64,000 bases of DNA from contig NC_026744.1 in the NCBI RefSeq assembly GCF_000210295.1, forward strand, positions 3,038,001-3,102,000. Reading direction: 5' to 3'. Positions within the stretch are counted from its first letter, which is position 1; the number at the start of each line of letters is the position of its first letter. The notes below the pieces were generated by a model that made no database searches, was not told the origin of the DNA, and saw only the letters and a list, made by a program, of their open reading frames with translations. This DNA is from Trypanosoma brucei gambiense DAL972. Lineage: Eukaryota; Euglenozoa; Kinetoplastea; Trypanosomatida; Trypanosomatidae. Both the position numbers and the translations under genes were made by a program. Shown one piece after another: positions 1-8,914 of this stretch.

Positions 1-712
1 ACACCCCCCCTTTTTTTTGCTTGTGACTCTTTTGGTGATGGCCTATAAGGTTTAGATAGCGGCACGGAAACGAGGAAAAGCTGCTCAATTACTTGCACAT
101 GGCTGATGGTAGACACTGTTTTCCCAAATAAAAAAAAAATTTAATTCACATGCAAGGCCTTGTGCGGAATGATGGCCGTTGCTGTGCAGTGAGGGAAACC
201 AGCTGTAGTTGTGTGTTTGTGTGTGTGTGTTGCTCTCTTTCTGTACAACTTTCCGTAATGCTTTGGGAATGCCCGCGATTTTTGCTGTTGGGTCGGTGCT
301 CCGGGAGAGACGTGGGGTGGGCTCCATTGGTTGGCAAGGATAACCTTCATGTTAGCCCGCGGGGCGAGACATGGGTGTCCACTCCCGATGGATCGAGAGG
401 TCAGTTTCTCTCGATGGTGTGGCAACTGCGTAATTTTGGCGTTCGCAGTTAACTCTTGTTTGGAGGTGAAGTCACATGAGCCCCAGTCTTGTTTCACTTC
501 CCCCCGCGCGGCCTGGCTCTGTCATTGACCACAAATATCCCTCATGAACTTTCCCCTTCAATTTTCACTGAACACACCCCTCTCCTAGTGCTCAATCGCG
601 CGTGATCGTGACGAGAAACGGTTATGGCAGGCCAGCTGTGTGCTATCTGGTGGTTTTCTTGAAAAGTTCATACGAACTGTTATTAAAGGTTGCGCTGCCC
701 GTCGGGGAGTCC
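1..712. other. Intergenic / leader region before MUTY
   Basis: No convincing gene. A 100-codon frame from the ATG at 150 lacks any recognisable domain and is Cys/Val/Ser rich in low-complexity GT-rich DNA, so I do not call it. A pyrimidine-rich stretch at about 549-586 followed by AG at 587-588 is a plausible trans-splice acceptor for MUTY. If it is used, the leader contains an out-of-frame ATG at 624 opening a 12-codon upstream ORF (624-662). Confidence 0.6.
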
Positions 713-2077
713 ATGCCAGCGATGAAAAATAATTGTGCCGACATACGGCAGGCAACAATTGAGTGGTTTCATACCAATCAGCGCCGCGACCTACCGTGGC
801 GACAGACATTTTCCGACACAGATGCGTGCCATCCGGTGGTACCCGTTGTTACTCCTCTGACTGATCCCTATCATGTGTGGGTCTCAGAGGTGATGTCGCA
901 GCAAACGCAGATGGACACTGTCATTCCCTACTTCAAGCGATGGATAGCGGTCTTTCCGGATATTGCCACTTTGGCTCGAGCCACAGAGGCGTCTGTCATG
1001 GCGGTTTGGTCGGGCATGGGCTATTACCGCCGCGCGCTGTACTTGAAAAAAGGCGCAGAACATGTCATGAAGCACTTTGGGGGCTCATTGCCAACTACTG
1101 CGGCTCAGCTACGTGCAATCCCTGGTATTGGCCTCTACACTTCGGCGGCTATTGCTTCCATTTGCTTTCGTGAAAGAATTATTTCAGTGGACGGTAATGT
1201 TGTGCGTGTTTTGAGTCGGTTGCGCTGCGAGAGAAATTTTGACCCCAAGTCCGCCAAGAGTATCAAAGAAGTATTCCACTGGGGGCAGGAAATTATGGGG
1301 GAGGGTCCTTGTGACCGCCCCGGGGACTTCAACCAAGGCTTAATGGAGATTGGAGCGAGGGTATGCAAACCGTCCGGCAGGCCGCTTTGTGAGGAGTGCC
1401 CGCTTCACCGTTATTGCGGGGCATACGCCGCAATGCAGAGCGGTGAGATACCTTCCATTGAGGGGGTCATTCCACTGAGAGCGAAAACACTCAAAAAGAA
1501 GAAAGAGCATGTTTTTTGCTTAGTTCATGAATTTCGAGAGAAAACGGCGGGTGACAGTGCGTTGAAGCGGCGCTTCATTGTTGTACGGCGTCCAGAAGAA
1601 GGGCTCTTGGGCGGTATGTTGGAATTCCCCTCCAGGACGTATGTTTCTTCACCTGATGGTGGTACTGACATAAAAGGGAGCAGAGACGTTACCGATGAGT
1701 TGCGCAAGAAACTTGCTGCTGGACACAAAAATGTAGTGGAGGTCGGGCATGTTCAGCACATATTTTCCCACATTGATATGCGTGTGCTGGTCTATCACGC
1801 TGTCTGGGATGGGCCGTCGTTGGATTGTGGTGGCTACACGAGGGGCACGGACCCCAGAGTTGCTGCTCGACGCCCTTCCGAAGAAAAGATATGCAACGCC
1901 CTGAGAAGAGAGCTTCGTCTGGACTCTTCACGCATTTCCGTGAAGACGGAGGAGGAGATAAAGGGTGCTGCTGCTAGTCGCTTGTTGCTGAAAATACTTG
2001 ACAAGCTAACTCCACTTAATTCCGAAGGGAGGGTGCGAAAACCATCAACGGGGAAACGACCTAGATTGGCCGGATAG
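713..2077 (+). CDS. MUTY: A/G-specific adenine DNA glycosylase (MutY homologue)
   Basis: 454 residues from the first in-frame ATG; the frame is open upstream to 602 only through non-ATG codons. It is expected to remove adenine mispaired with 8-oxoguanine in base excision repair. Visible features in order: the SEVMSQQTQ motif with the catalytic Glu at about residue 59; a helix-hairpin-helix segment (AIPGIGLYTSAAIASI); the VDGNVVRV motif with catalytic Asp at about 160; a four-cysteine iron-sulphur loop at C218, C226, C229 and C235; and a C-terminal NUDIX-like 8-oxoG recognition domain with GLLGGMLEFP and an FSH motif. The first cysteine spacing is X7, whereas bacterial and human MutY have X6. 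The length fits the family. The C-terminus is basic (KRPR), which could aid nuclear entry. The protein might act in the nucleus, the mitochondrion or both; the ATG-based N-terminus shows no clear targeting peptide. Confidence 0.93.
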   Translation: MPAMKNNCADIRQATIEWFHTNQRRDLPWRQTFSDTDACHPVVPVVTPLTDPYHVWVSEVMSQQTQMDTVIPYFKRWIAVFPDIATLARATEASVMAVWSGMGYYRRALYLKKGAEHVMKHFGGSLPTTAAQLRAIPGIGLYTSAAIASICFRERIISVDGNVVRVLSRLRCERNFDPKSAKSIKEVFHWGQEIMGEGPCDRPGDFNQGLMEIGARVCKPSGRPLCEECPLHRYCGAYAAMQSGEIPSIEGVIPLRAKTLKKKKEHVFCLVHEFREKTAGDSALKRRFIVVRRPEEGLLGGMLEFPSRTYVSSPDGGTDIKGSRDVTDELRKKLAAGHKNVVEVGHVQHIFSHIDMRVLVYHAVWDGPSLDCGGYTRGTDPRVAARRPSEEKICNALRRELRLDSSRISVKTEEEIKGAAASRLLLKILDKLTPLNSEGRVRKPSTGKRPRLAG

Positions 2078-2261
2078 GAGTTTCCAATCAATTTGGCCGA
2101 ACCGGCTTCTGTGGGAGGATATGTCGGAGCGGCGGTACTCCACCTGTGTTGCACGCACACAGAAGAAAAGGAAGACGTATACGCGTGAGCTGTAGTGCCC
2201 GCTGTGGTGCCGTTGGTGGATAGCGAGTCATTGTACTATTTATGTAAAATGGGAGACTTGC

Positions 2262-2307
2262 CTTCACCTCTTTTTTTTCTTTTCACCGTTTATGTTTGTC
2301 CACTTAG
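2262..2307 (+). promoter_or_regulatory. Candidate trans-splice acceptor of the kelch gene
   Basis: A pyrimidine-rich tract (about 2262-2305, including a run of T) ends in AG at 2306-2307. It lies downstream of the ATG at 2249 and upstream of the ATG at 2345. Splicing here would exclude the upstream ATG, which is the reason for choosing 2345 as the start of the kelch gene. Confidence 0.5.
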
Positions 2308-2344
2308 TTGCCGTTGTTTTCCTGCCTCCAACGAGCAAAATAGT

Positions 2345-4393
2345 ATGCAGGCATGGTACCAATTCGGATACGACGGTTTCCCGTCTGGGGACGCACGGCG
2401 TCGCTTCTACTGCCAACGTGACGACCCGTGTGATAGCGAGGAGGAGCAAGAGGGGTACGACGGCAACGACCGACCAATCTACTACTATCCTATGCGTGAC
2501 AGCGAGGAGGCTTCAATCGCAAGCGCCCCAATAGCGGAAGAGGAGGAGGATGCGTTACTACAGCAACTCCCTACAAGTCCGTTTCCGATTAATATATCTG
2601 TCTGCAATGAAATTTTGGGTAGGTGTGGTGCTGATGTTGTGCCACTAAGGACGATTTGCGGTGACACTAGTGCGGGGGAGGAGGTTTACTTCTTCGTGCA
2701 TGGCGGTGCGTTAACAGCAACCGGACGCGTTACGAATGCATCGGAGGTGGTTCGTATCAAGGGATGCACGGGCGGCAAAGAATCGGGTGAAGCGGTGACT
2801 TCCGTGGCCACGGATGCTTCACTGGCGGAAGTTATTTTTTCGGTGTGTGGAGGCAATCCCATTTTTCACGAGTTGTACATGGGTACCAGTTCCTCCTCTT
2901 CACCGCCAGCGCGTTTTGGGCACTGCACGGTTGGCATCCAAGCCCCTCCTTGGGTTGAAGCGCTTTCTTCCCGTTGCCGCAGCGATTGTGAGTTGTATTT
3001 ATCGTTAGTCATTGGTGGTGCCTTTGTTGACCAGGTTCCGAAGTCTTTCCACGGTGTTATTGCACGTGATTCTGTGCTGTGCGAACCATGGTTATGCGCA
3101 ACAGTCCTTAAAGGTAACCTGGGCTCCCCGGGGGCCGATGGGATCCGCGAAAAGAGACAGCGGCCCCTGACTGAGGTATGTGAAGAACCTAAACAATACA
3201 CACTGCATGCTCCCCTGCCTGGAATGACGGGACTCACCTCCACACCGCGATTATTTGCCACTTTAACACCATGGCCAGTTGCCCATCGTGATCCAATTAT
3301 TACCTCCTACGCGTATATGGGCGGTAGTCTTAACGGTTGGGACCCGTTACCTTTATTTGGGCTGTGGTTGCTGCATGTTGACACTTTCAACTGGAGTGTT
3401 TCGGTTTCTTTGCTTGAGACGCTAGGCGAGGAACCACCTTCACGCTTTGGACACTCCGCTACCCTTGTTAATGAAAAGGAAATATATGTGTTTGGTGGCA
3501 TCGGCACCCGCCGCACTTACTTGAATGACCTCATGGTTTTAAACTGCACAACGAAGGTATGGCGGGAGGTGTACGCACCTTCTTGTTTCTCCATACCTCC
3601 CCGAGCATTCCATAGCAGCGCTTTGCTTCCGGGTAACTGCACCGTAGTTATTGTTGGAGGTGAGGCAGAAGGTCGTCACGAATCTAGTGTCTGGAGGTAC
3701 GATGTAACCCGTGGTGATTGGCGTTTGTTGTCATTCCCATTACTTGAGCGTGCTTTGCGCCCCCCTCGTGGGGCATGTGGTGCTTCCCAAACGGGCTGCA
3801 CTGTCTCAGCCACCCGGTTGCTGTGCGAGCGGGAGCGACTAACATCAGAGGGGAAAAATTCACCCGACGACGCACGGCAAATACGCGTGGATCATTCTGA
3901 TATGAGTTCGTCCAACCGACCCAGCAGTGGTGAAATGCCACGGTCGACGACATCGGGCGTGCATGTGACTAGCCGCACATTCTGTTCCTCTGGACCGTCG
4001 ATGGGTGAAGATACCCCCAACTCCCCTCTAGGTGTCTACTATTTCGCAGCCATGCATGGGTCTCAGCCCCAGGTGTTTACTGTAAAGGATGGCACGTTGG
4101 TGCTGGGTGGCACGAAGTCTCCCGGCGTAGCTTCGCTTAGCTGGATTCCAGCACGGACCTACTCGCTTAAGGAGTGCGCAGCTCTATGGATTTGCACTCA
4201 TCGGGAGGGATTTTTGGAGGAAGCGGGGTGCCGGCTCCGATCACCCTGTGATGAGGTTAGCCAATCTGAGGCATGCCACTACGGGAAGAGTCCGGTTGAG
4301 GGGTGCTGCGCTTCGTTAGTGGACCGCTCGCTTGCGGAGGATCAGCTTGACAAATGGCAACGTAGCGCCCGGAAGCGACTTCGTGGCCAATGA
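2345..4393 (+). CDS. Kelch-repeat protein
   Basis: 682 residues from the ATG at 2345. An earlier in-frame ATG at 2249 precedes the most likely splice acceptor, so it is less likely to be used. The N-terminus is acidic and Tyr rich. The middle holds kelch-type beta-propeller units: RFGHCTV, then PPSRFGHSATLVNEKEIYVF with GG after it, and PPRAFHSSALL followed by VVIVGGEA. These have the usual kelch pattern of hydrophobic residues, a double glycine, and a spaced Tyr and Trp (VWRYDV, DWRLL). About three to five repeats are recognisable. The C-terminal third is low complexity, with no partner domain such as BTB, F-box or phosphatase. Kelch propellers usually mediate protein-protein contacts; no specific function can be assigned. 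The C-terminus is basic (SARKRLRGQ). Confidence 0.8.
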   Translation: MQAWYQFGYDGFPSGDARRRFYCQRDDPCDSEEEQEGYDGNDRPIYYYPMRDSEEASIASAPIAEEEEDALLQQLPTSPFPINISVCNEILGRCGADVVPLRTICGDTSAGEEVYFFVHGGALTATGRVTNASEVVRIKGCTGGKESGEAVTSVATDASLAEVIFSVCGGNPIFHELYMGTSSSSSPPARFGHCTVGIQAPPWVEALSSRCRSDCELYLSLVIGGAFVDQVPKSFHGVIARDSVLCEPWLCATVLKGNLGSPGADGIREKRQRPLTEVCEEPKQYTLHAPLPGMTGLTSTPRLFATLTPWPVAHRDPIITSYAYMGGSLNGWDPLPLFGLWLLHVDTFNWSVSVSLLETLGEEPPSRFGHSATLVNEKEIYVFGGIGTRRTYLNDLMVLNCTTKVWREVYAPSCFSIPPRAFHSSALLPGNCTVVIVGGEAEGRHESSVWRYDVTRGDWRLLSFPLLERALRPPRGACGASQTGCTVSATRLLCERERLTSEGKNSPDDARQIRVDHSDMSSSNRPSSGEMPRSTTSGVHVTSRTFCSSGPSMGEDTPNSPLGVYYFAAMHGSQPQVFTVKDGTLVLGGTKSPGVASLSWIPARTYSLKECAALWICTHREGFLEEAGCRLRSPCDEVSQSEACHYGKSPVEGCCASLVDRSLAEDQLDKWQRSARKRLRGQ

Positions 4394-4591
4394 GGAGTCG
4401 ACTTATCCCCTCCTTCGGTCATTTGTTTTTTCCACCTTGCTATCACCCGTTTTCTTTACCGTTAACGCACTATGGACATGGAGTGGGTCTATTTCCCCCC
4501 GCTTGTTGAAGCAGAGCTTCGCCTGTTCTACCCTTCAACGATTTTATGTTTCCATCTGCTTTACGCTGCCGTTTGCATTGGTTCGTACTAT

Positions 4592-4625
4592 GCCTCTTTC
4601 CCCCCCTTTCTGACGACATCACAAG
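4592..4625 (+). promoter_or_regulatory. Candidate trans-splice acceptor of the CS/Sel1 gene
   Basis: A C/T tract at about 4592-4610 is followed by the AG at 4624-4625, just before the ATG at 4646. The longer frame from the ATG at 4472 would place this tract inside the coding sequence, and no AG lies between the preceding tract and 4472. This supports the shorter protein. Confidence 0.5.
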
Positions 4626-4645
4626 AGAAAACAACACACACAGAC

Positions 4646-6517
4646 ATGTCTAGTGACGCCACTGCTGCCGCAGTTAACTGGTCCCAGGGTGACGAGGGCG
4701 ATACAGCTCTGGAGATATGCGTGCCAATTGTCCTCCCACAGTCGGGGCGTGCGAAGGAACTCACTGTAGAAGTGAAAGATCTCGCTGTTCTGCGGGTGTC
4801 ACACCGCGACACGATCATCTTACAGTGGCGCCTCTACGAACCAGTGGCGGAAGAGGTCGAGTGGCGCGTGGAGAATGAGGGCTCCCTTCTAATCATGGAC
4901 ATGGTGAAACGGAGCTGCGCCGTGTGGCCCTGTTTGCTTGACCTCCCAATGCGTGCTGATGACAAGTTGCTCCGTTCAACAGCGGAACTTGACAATCTTT
5001 TCCGTGAGCACCACCCGCCACTTCCACCCGACCCTTCTTTGGAACGCAAAGGAGCTGGAGCTGCCGCCGTCGACAAGGTGGATGGTAACGGCGGTGAGGC
5101 AGGCACGGCTGCTGTGGGTGGGGAGGACGACCTCGAACGCCTTTTGGAGGAGGCCGCCGAAGAGGTTGTGGGAGAGGGTGCCGCCACTGAAGAAAATAAC
5201 GACAGGGAATTCATCAACGCGGAGCTGGAAAACTGTAGGACAGAGATTGAGGAAATACAGAAGAAACTCGACGAAGTTATGAAGACTCTAGAGGATGGCG
5301 CCGATGGAGAAGCCAAACAACAGGCTCTGAAGCAGAAGACGATTCTGGAGGAGATGCTAAGGTTACACTTTGAAATTTGTGAGAAACGCCGCTTGCCATC
5401 CAGCCTTTCTGGCTTTATTGAAATTACCCAGCTCGACATACGTAAGTCGCGCGTTAATGTGGGTGAGCTGTCGGAGGAAGAAAGGGAGGAGTATGCTTCT
5501 GATGAGGAGCGCGCAATGACTGCCCACGAGCTCATGACAAGGGGCCTGCAGCATTTTGAGCAGCAGGAGATACAACCGGCTCTTCATTTCCTTCGTCTTG
5601 CGGCTCTTCATCACAACCATGACCAGAGTACTATAATCCTCCACAGCATTTACTCTCAGCTCAACTCACCTCGTGGTGCGTTCATTCTTCTGAGACGTGC
5701 CCTGCAGGACGATAACATCAGCAGCACTGCGAACCTGAAGGTTGCCGAACAATTTGACGTAGGTGCCCGTCACTTCCTTCCTATGTTTCCCGCAGCGCTG
5801 TACTTCTATCAGCGCGCTGCAAAGGCTGGCTGCGTCAGTGCGATGCTTGCAATTGCTCAACTGTATTTGCGTGGTTGTACCTCATCCACAATGCTTTCCG
5901 CCAAGCAGATTGAAAGGCTAAGAAACACTGATATGTACCAAGAGTGGTTACAACGTGCTATTGATCGAGGATGTGGATCTGCAAACTTTGTGAAGGGCTG
6001 CGCACATCTCAAGGGTGAGCACGGCTGTGTGAAGTCGTATAAATTGGCCAAAGAATATTTGGATAGGGCTACTGCAGCCCAACCTAAAATTGCACAGCGG
6101 GCTCCACAGGTCTACGTTATGCTGGAAAAGTTACGACAGGAGGAGGAGGGGGTGGCCTCACTGAGCGCATCTACATCGCTCTCGCTATCGAAGGGTAATT
6201 ATGCCAATGGCCGAGCCGGTACAAATGGTGACGGTGACGCTGTTTGTGTGACCTCATCCGTCGAAAGACTGAACAACATGACATCAAAGCCGTATGCCTC
6301 AGCGTCCGCAGGGCCGGGGAGGCTAAAGAAGGGCAATCAAAGGTCGGGTGCAAAAGCATTCTGGGAGGGTGCGGTCACGACCGGGCTGACACTCTACAGT
6401 CTATACACGTTGGCCTTCCCCGTGCGGCTGCTGATCCTTCCTCACATCTACACACTGTTGAGTCATGTAGTTGACCGCGTTCCATGGCTCGCCGCCTCAC
6501 AACCTCTCCAGTTCTGA
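4646..6517 (+). CDS. CS-domain and Sel1/TPR-repeat protein with C-terminal membrane segment
   Basis: 623 residues from the ATG at 4646; the open frame continues up to an ATG at 4472, but that part spans a splice-acceptor-like tract. Residues about 20-95 resemble a CS (p23/NudC-like) domain, with strand-rich sequence and a conserved Trp (LQWRL). Next come an acidic Ala/Glu-rich linker and a short coiled coil (IEEIQKKLDEVMKTL). Helical repeats of Sel1/TPR type follow, for example FYQRAAKAGCVSAMLAIAQL and LQRAIDRGCGSANFVKGCAH. Near the C-terminus, a hydrophobic segment (LTLYSLYTLAFPVRLLILP) could anchor the protein in a membrane with most of the chain in the cytosol. The combination suggests a membrane-tethered co-chaperone or adaptor, which is inference. 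Client and membrane are unknown. Confidence 0.75.
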   Translation: MSSDATAAAVNWSQGDEGDTALEICVPIVLPQSGRAKELTVEVKDLAVLRVSHRDTIILQWRLYEPVAEEVEWRVENEGSLLIMDMVKRSCAVWPCLLDLPMRADDKLLRSTAELDNLFREHHPPLPPDPSLERKGAGAAAVDKVDGNGGEAGTAAVGGEDDLERLLEEAAEEVVGEGAATEENNDREFINAELENCRTEIEEIQKKLDEVMKTLEDGADGEAKQQALKQKTILEEMLRLHFEICEKRRLPSSLSGFIEITQLDIRKSRVNVGELSEEEREEYASDEERAMTAHELMTRGLQHFEQQEIQPALHFLRLAALHHNHDQSTIILHSIYSQLNSPRGAFILLRRALQDDNISSTANLKVAEQFDVGARHFLPMFPAALYFYQRAAKAGCVSAMLAIAQLYLRGCTSSTMLSAKQIERLRNTDMYQEWLQRAIDRGCGSANFVKGCAHLKGEHGCVKSYKLAKEYLDRATAAQPKIAQRAPQVYVMLEKLRQEEEGVASLSASTSLSLSKGNYANGRAGTNGDGDAVCVTSSVERLNNMTSKPYASASAGPGRLKKGNQRSGAKAFWEGAVTTGLTLYSLYTLAFPVRLLILPHIYTLLSHVVDRVPWLAASQPLQF

Positions 6518-7489
6518 TGATCAAGGAGAGGGTAGGCATTTGTCGCACTGCAACTTTTCACATGCGCTATTGCCCTCATAACATTGTGCATACCTGGTCT
6601 ACCTGTTTGTACAAAGCGGGAGTGGGCGAGGAGGATACTGGTGTTACCAGCGGCTGATCCCCCCCCCCTACAACGGAGGCAAGGGGCAACGACAACAATC
6701 AGGGAGCATTTCCGCATTTCCCTCTTTTACCACCATCACTATCATCAGCGACAACATCACACTCATTCTAGCCTGACGCTGAGGAGTATGAATGATTGAC
6801 GAAAGTCAAGGTAGTGATAACCGGAGGGGGGTAGCAAAGAAAAAAAAAATAATTCGTTAGCTTTAAAAGGGGCTACCAGGCAAGAACGGACGTGAGTTGG
6901 TGATAAAACGCGTTAGTCGGAGGAAGTAAATAAGGATGCGATTTGACACTTTTTTCTTTTTTAATTATTGTTAGGTAACAGTTATCAGCGCGAGAACGTC
7001 CCCGGGAATGGGCACAATATTTAGCTGCGTCAAACATATGAGGTCTGATCCAGGGAGTTTGCACTGGCGACGGCAGGAGGGATAGCGACTGGTCGTATTG
7101 TTGTGCTGCGTGTGCTTTCTCTTTCAATATGGAAAGTGCCCGTGCAGCCCATAGGGCGGTGTGAGTGCAATCTGATGGGTCATGAGATCACAATGGTTTT
7201 CCCACAGAAGCGTGTAGGAGTGAATCAGTCTTTGCTTGTTTAGCTCTTTACACCCCTAAGGCGTGCTACTTTATTAAGTTGTTTCTTTTTTTCCTTCCAG
7301 AAAACAAATAAAAGAATATGTGGATTATCTGCTGTCCTGATTCGTGCATGATCTTGCCCGTTCTTACGGCATCTCTTTTCCTTTGCGTGATTGCTATTTT
7401 TCGTTTTATCTCCCTTACTTACCTTCCTCTCTGTGGGTCCTGCGGCTGAGAGGGTGCTGCAAGCCGCTTTTTTTTCTTTACGACGCCAA
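6518..7489. other. Intergenic region
   Basis: 972 bases with only short frames in alternating pyrimidine- and purine-rich DNA. The T/C-rich stretch about 7364-7434 followed by AG near 7450 is the likely splice acceptor for the next gene. No RNA gene was recognised. Confidence 0.6.
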
Positions 7490-8338
7490 ATGCGTCGTTT
7501 CTGCACTGCTCGTGTAAGTAGTTATGTTAAGCGTGCGCCACTCCTGCTTCCCCGTGGTGGGCGGCGCTGGAGATCGGGGGCAGGAACCACTGCGGATGGC
7601 GGTGGGGAAAAAGAATACATAGCGGACTCTTTTGAATCCACTGCCGGTTCTAATGCGTATGCCGCGATGGAATTAGCTGCTGAGGCTCGGAGGGAGATTC
7701 ACGAACTGTGGCTGTCGGCCGAAACAGCACTTGAGAGGGAGAAACGTGTTCAGCAGGTGGCGGCACTTATCGAAAAATACAAGTTAGACCCCTCTACACC
7801 GCGGGAGGCAGATGTGAGCCGGGGATTAGGTGATGCTTTTGATCGACTGCTCCTCTTGTGTCTGCCCCTTGGCAAAACAGACGCTAAAGGAACTGATAAC
7901 TTGGAGCGACTTATGCACCTAGCTGGGAGGAATGGTAGGGAGCTTTCTGTGCGGACGATTCAACATTTGTTTGCTCGTACGGACTCATTCGCGGAAGCGC
8001 TCGCTGTTTTCTACACCATGCGGCGATGCCATGTGGCAATGAATATGGAGGCTTATTATTCCATGCTTTACTCTTTGCAACGGCTCGAGGAGGAAGGGTG
8101 GGGGCAACACTTTCGCAACGAGTATGAGGAAAATGGAGCCCCTTCTGAGCAAGCGATGGACTTCATAGTGAAGGGCATCAGTAACGCTTTATTGCCGGAA
8201 AACAAGCCGTGGCTTGGTCGTGTGATGTTCCAGGACCGGAATGTGCCAGATCGAAGGTATGACACGCGTGACTTCGATGAGCTGGACACAGCATGGACAC
8301 AACGCTATAAAAGTGGTACGCCTGCCGGTGCCCATTGA
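7490..8338 (+). CDS. Conserved-type small protein, probably mitochondrial
   Basis: 282 residues from the first in-frame ATG; the frame is open upstream only through TTG. The N-terminus (MRRFCTARVSSYVKRAPLLL) is rich in Arg, Ser and Ala and lacks acidic residues, as in a mitochondrial targeting peptide. The middle is charged and helical. One segment (TIQHLFARTDSFAEALAVFY, followed by TMRRCHVAMNMEAYYSML) resembles the paired helices of a pentatricopeptide or similar helical repeat, but only one unit is clear. The C-terminus (FQDRNVPDRRYDTRDFDELD) has no signature that I recognise. Trypanosomatid mitochondria use many helical-repeat proteins in RNA processing and the ribosome, so such a role is possible but unproven. 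Confidence 0.65.
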   Translation: MRRFCTARVSSYVKRAPLLLPRGGRRWRSGAGTTADGGGEKEYIADSFESTAGSNAYAAMELAAEARREIHELWLSAETALEREKRVQQVAALIEKYKLDPSTPREADVSRGLGDAFDRLLLLCLPLGKTDAKGTDNLERLMHLAGRNGRELSVRTIQHLFARTDSFAEALAVFYTMRRCHVAMNMEAYYSMLYSLQRLEEEGWGQHFRNEYEENGAPSEQAMDFIVKGISNALLPENKPWLGRVMFQDRNVPDRRYDTRDFDELDTAWTQRYKSGTPAGAH

Positions 8339-8642
8339 TTTCCGTTTGCCATAGGATGATTGAATTGGATGGAGCCGATAAGGCAGGAGAGGCACTTCGA
8401 GATTGTGGCGTTCAAATGTTTTATCGTGTGCTCGTCTGTGTAAGCGTTTCTGCACATAAGTATGACACTCAGTCAACGCATGCACACCCATTTATTTCAT
8501 ACGTCTGCGAGTAAACAACTTTTCTGTATGGGCCCGGGCGACCGCATATAGTTGAGTTACAAAAAACAAAAAGTAGTTCGAACTTTGTTGGATATGGCTG
8601 CGCTTCGCTCTCAACGTCTTCGCTGACATCCCCTCCCCGAAC

Positions 8643-8710
8643 TTTGTTTGCATCTTTTCCCTTGTTTGCCCACTTTTGGAAATTACAGCGTAACCAAGCC
8701 TCCTGCTTAG
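8643..8710 (+). promoter_or_regulatory. Candidate trans-splice acceptors of RPS29
   Basis: A pyrimidine-rich stretch at about 8643-8677 is followed by AG at 8687-8688 and a second AG at 8709-8710, giving a leader of about 30-53 bases before the RPS29 ATG. Short leaders of this kind are common for trypanosome ribosomal protein genes. Confidence 0.5.
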
Positions 8711-8740
8711 TAGCAGCACAAAGCAAAAGGAAGTAGACAA

Positions 8741-8914
8741 ATGGGTCACCTCCACCAATGGCGCTCCCGCCAAAAGATTGGCATGGGCAAAGGATCCCGC
8801 CACTGCGTCATTTGCTCCAACCAAAAGGCTCTCATCCGCAAGTATGAACTGAACGTCTGTCGTCAGTGCTTCCGTGAGAATGCCGAGAACATTGGTTTCG
8901 TCAAGCTGCGTTAA
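8741..8914 (+). CDS. RPS29: 40S ribosomal protein S29 (uS14)
   Basis: 57 residues from ATG to TAA, found by reading the sequence directly. The protein begins [14 protein letters not shown] and carries a C-X2-C ... C-X2-C zinc-binding set (C22, C25, C40, C43), with HCVICSN and VCRQCFRE around the pairs. It ends in GFVKLR. Length, basic character and zinc ligands match eukaryotic uS14/S29, which sits in the head of the small ribosomal subunit and contacts 18S rRNA. The usual residues around the zinc site are intact, so it should be functional. Confidence 0.95.
   Translation: MGHLHQWRSRQKIGMGKGSRHCVICSNQKALIRKYELNVCRQCFRENAENIGFVKLR

Noticed and set aside
4834..5535. 233-codon minus-strand frame opposite the CS/Sel1 gene
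   Set aside because: Ser-rich shadow of an acidic coding region, against the uniform gene direction.
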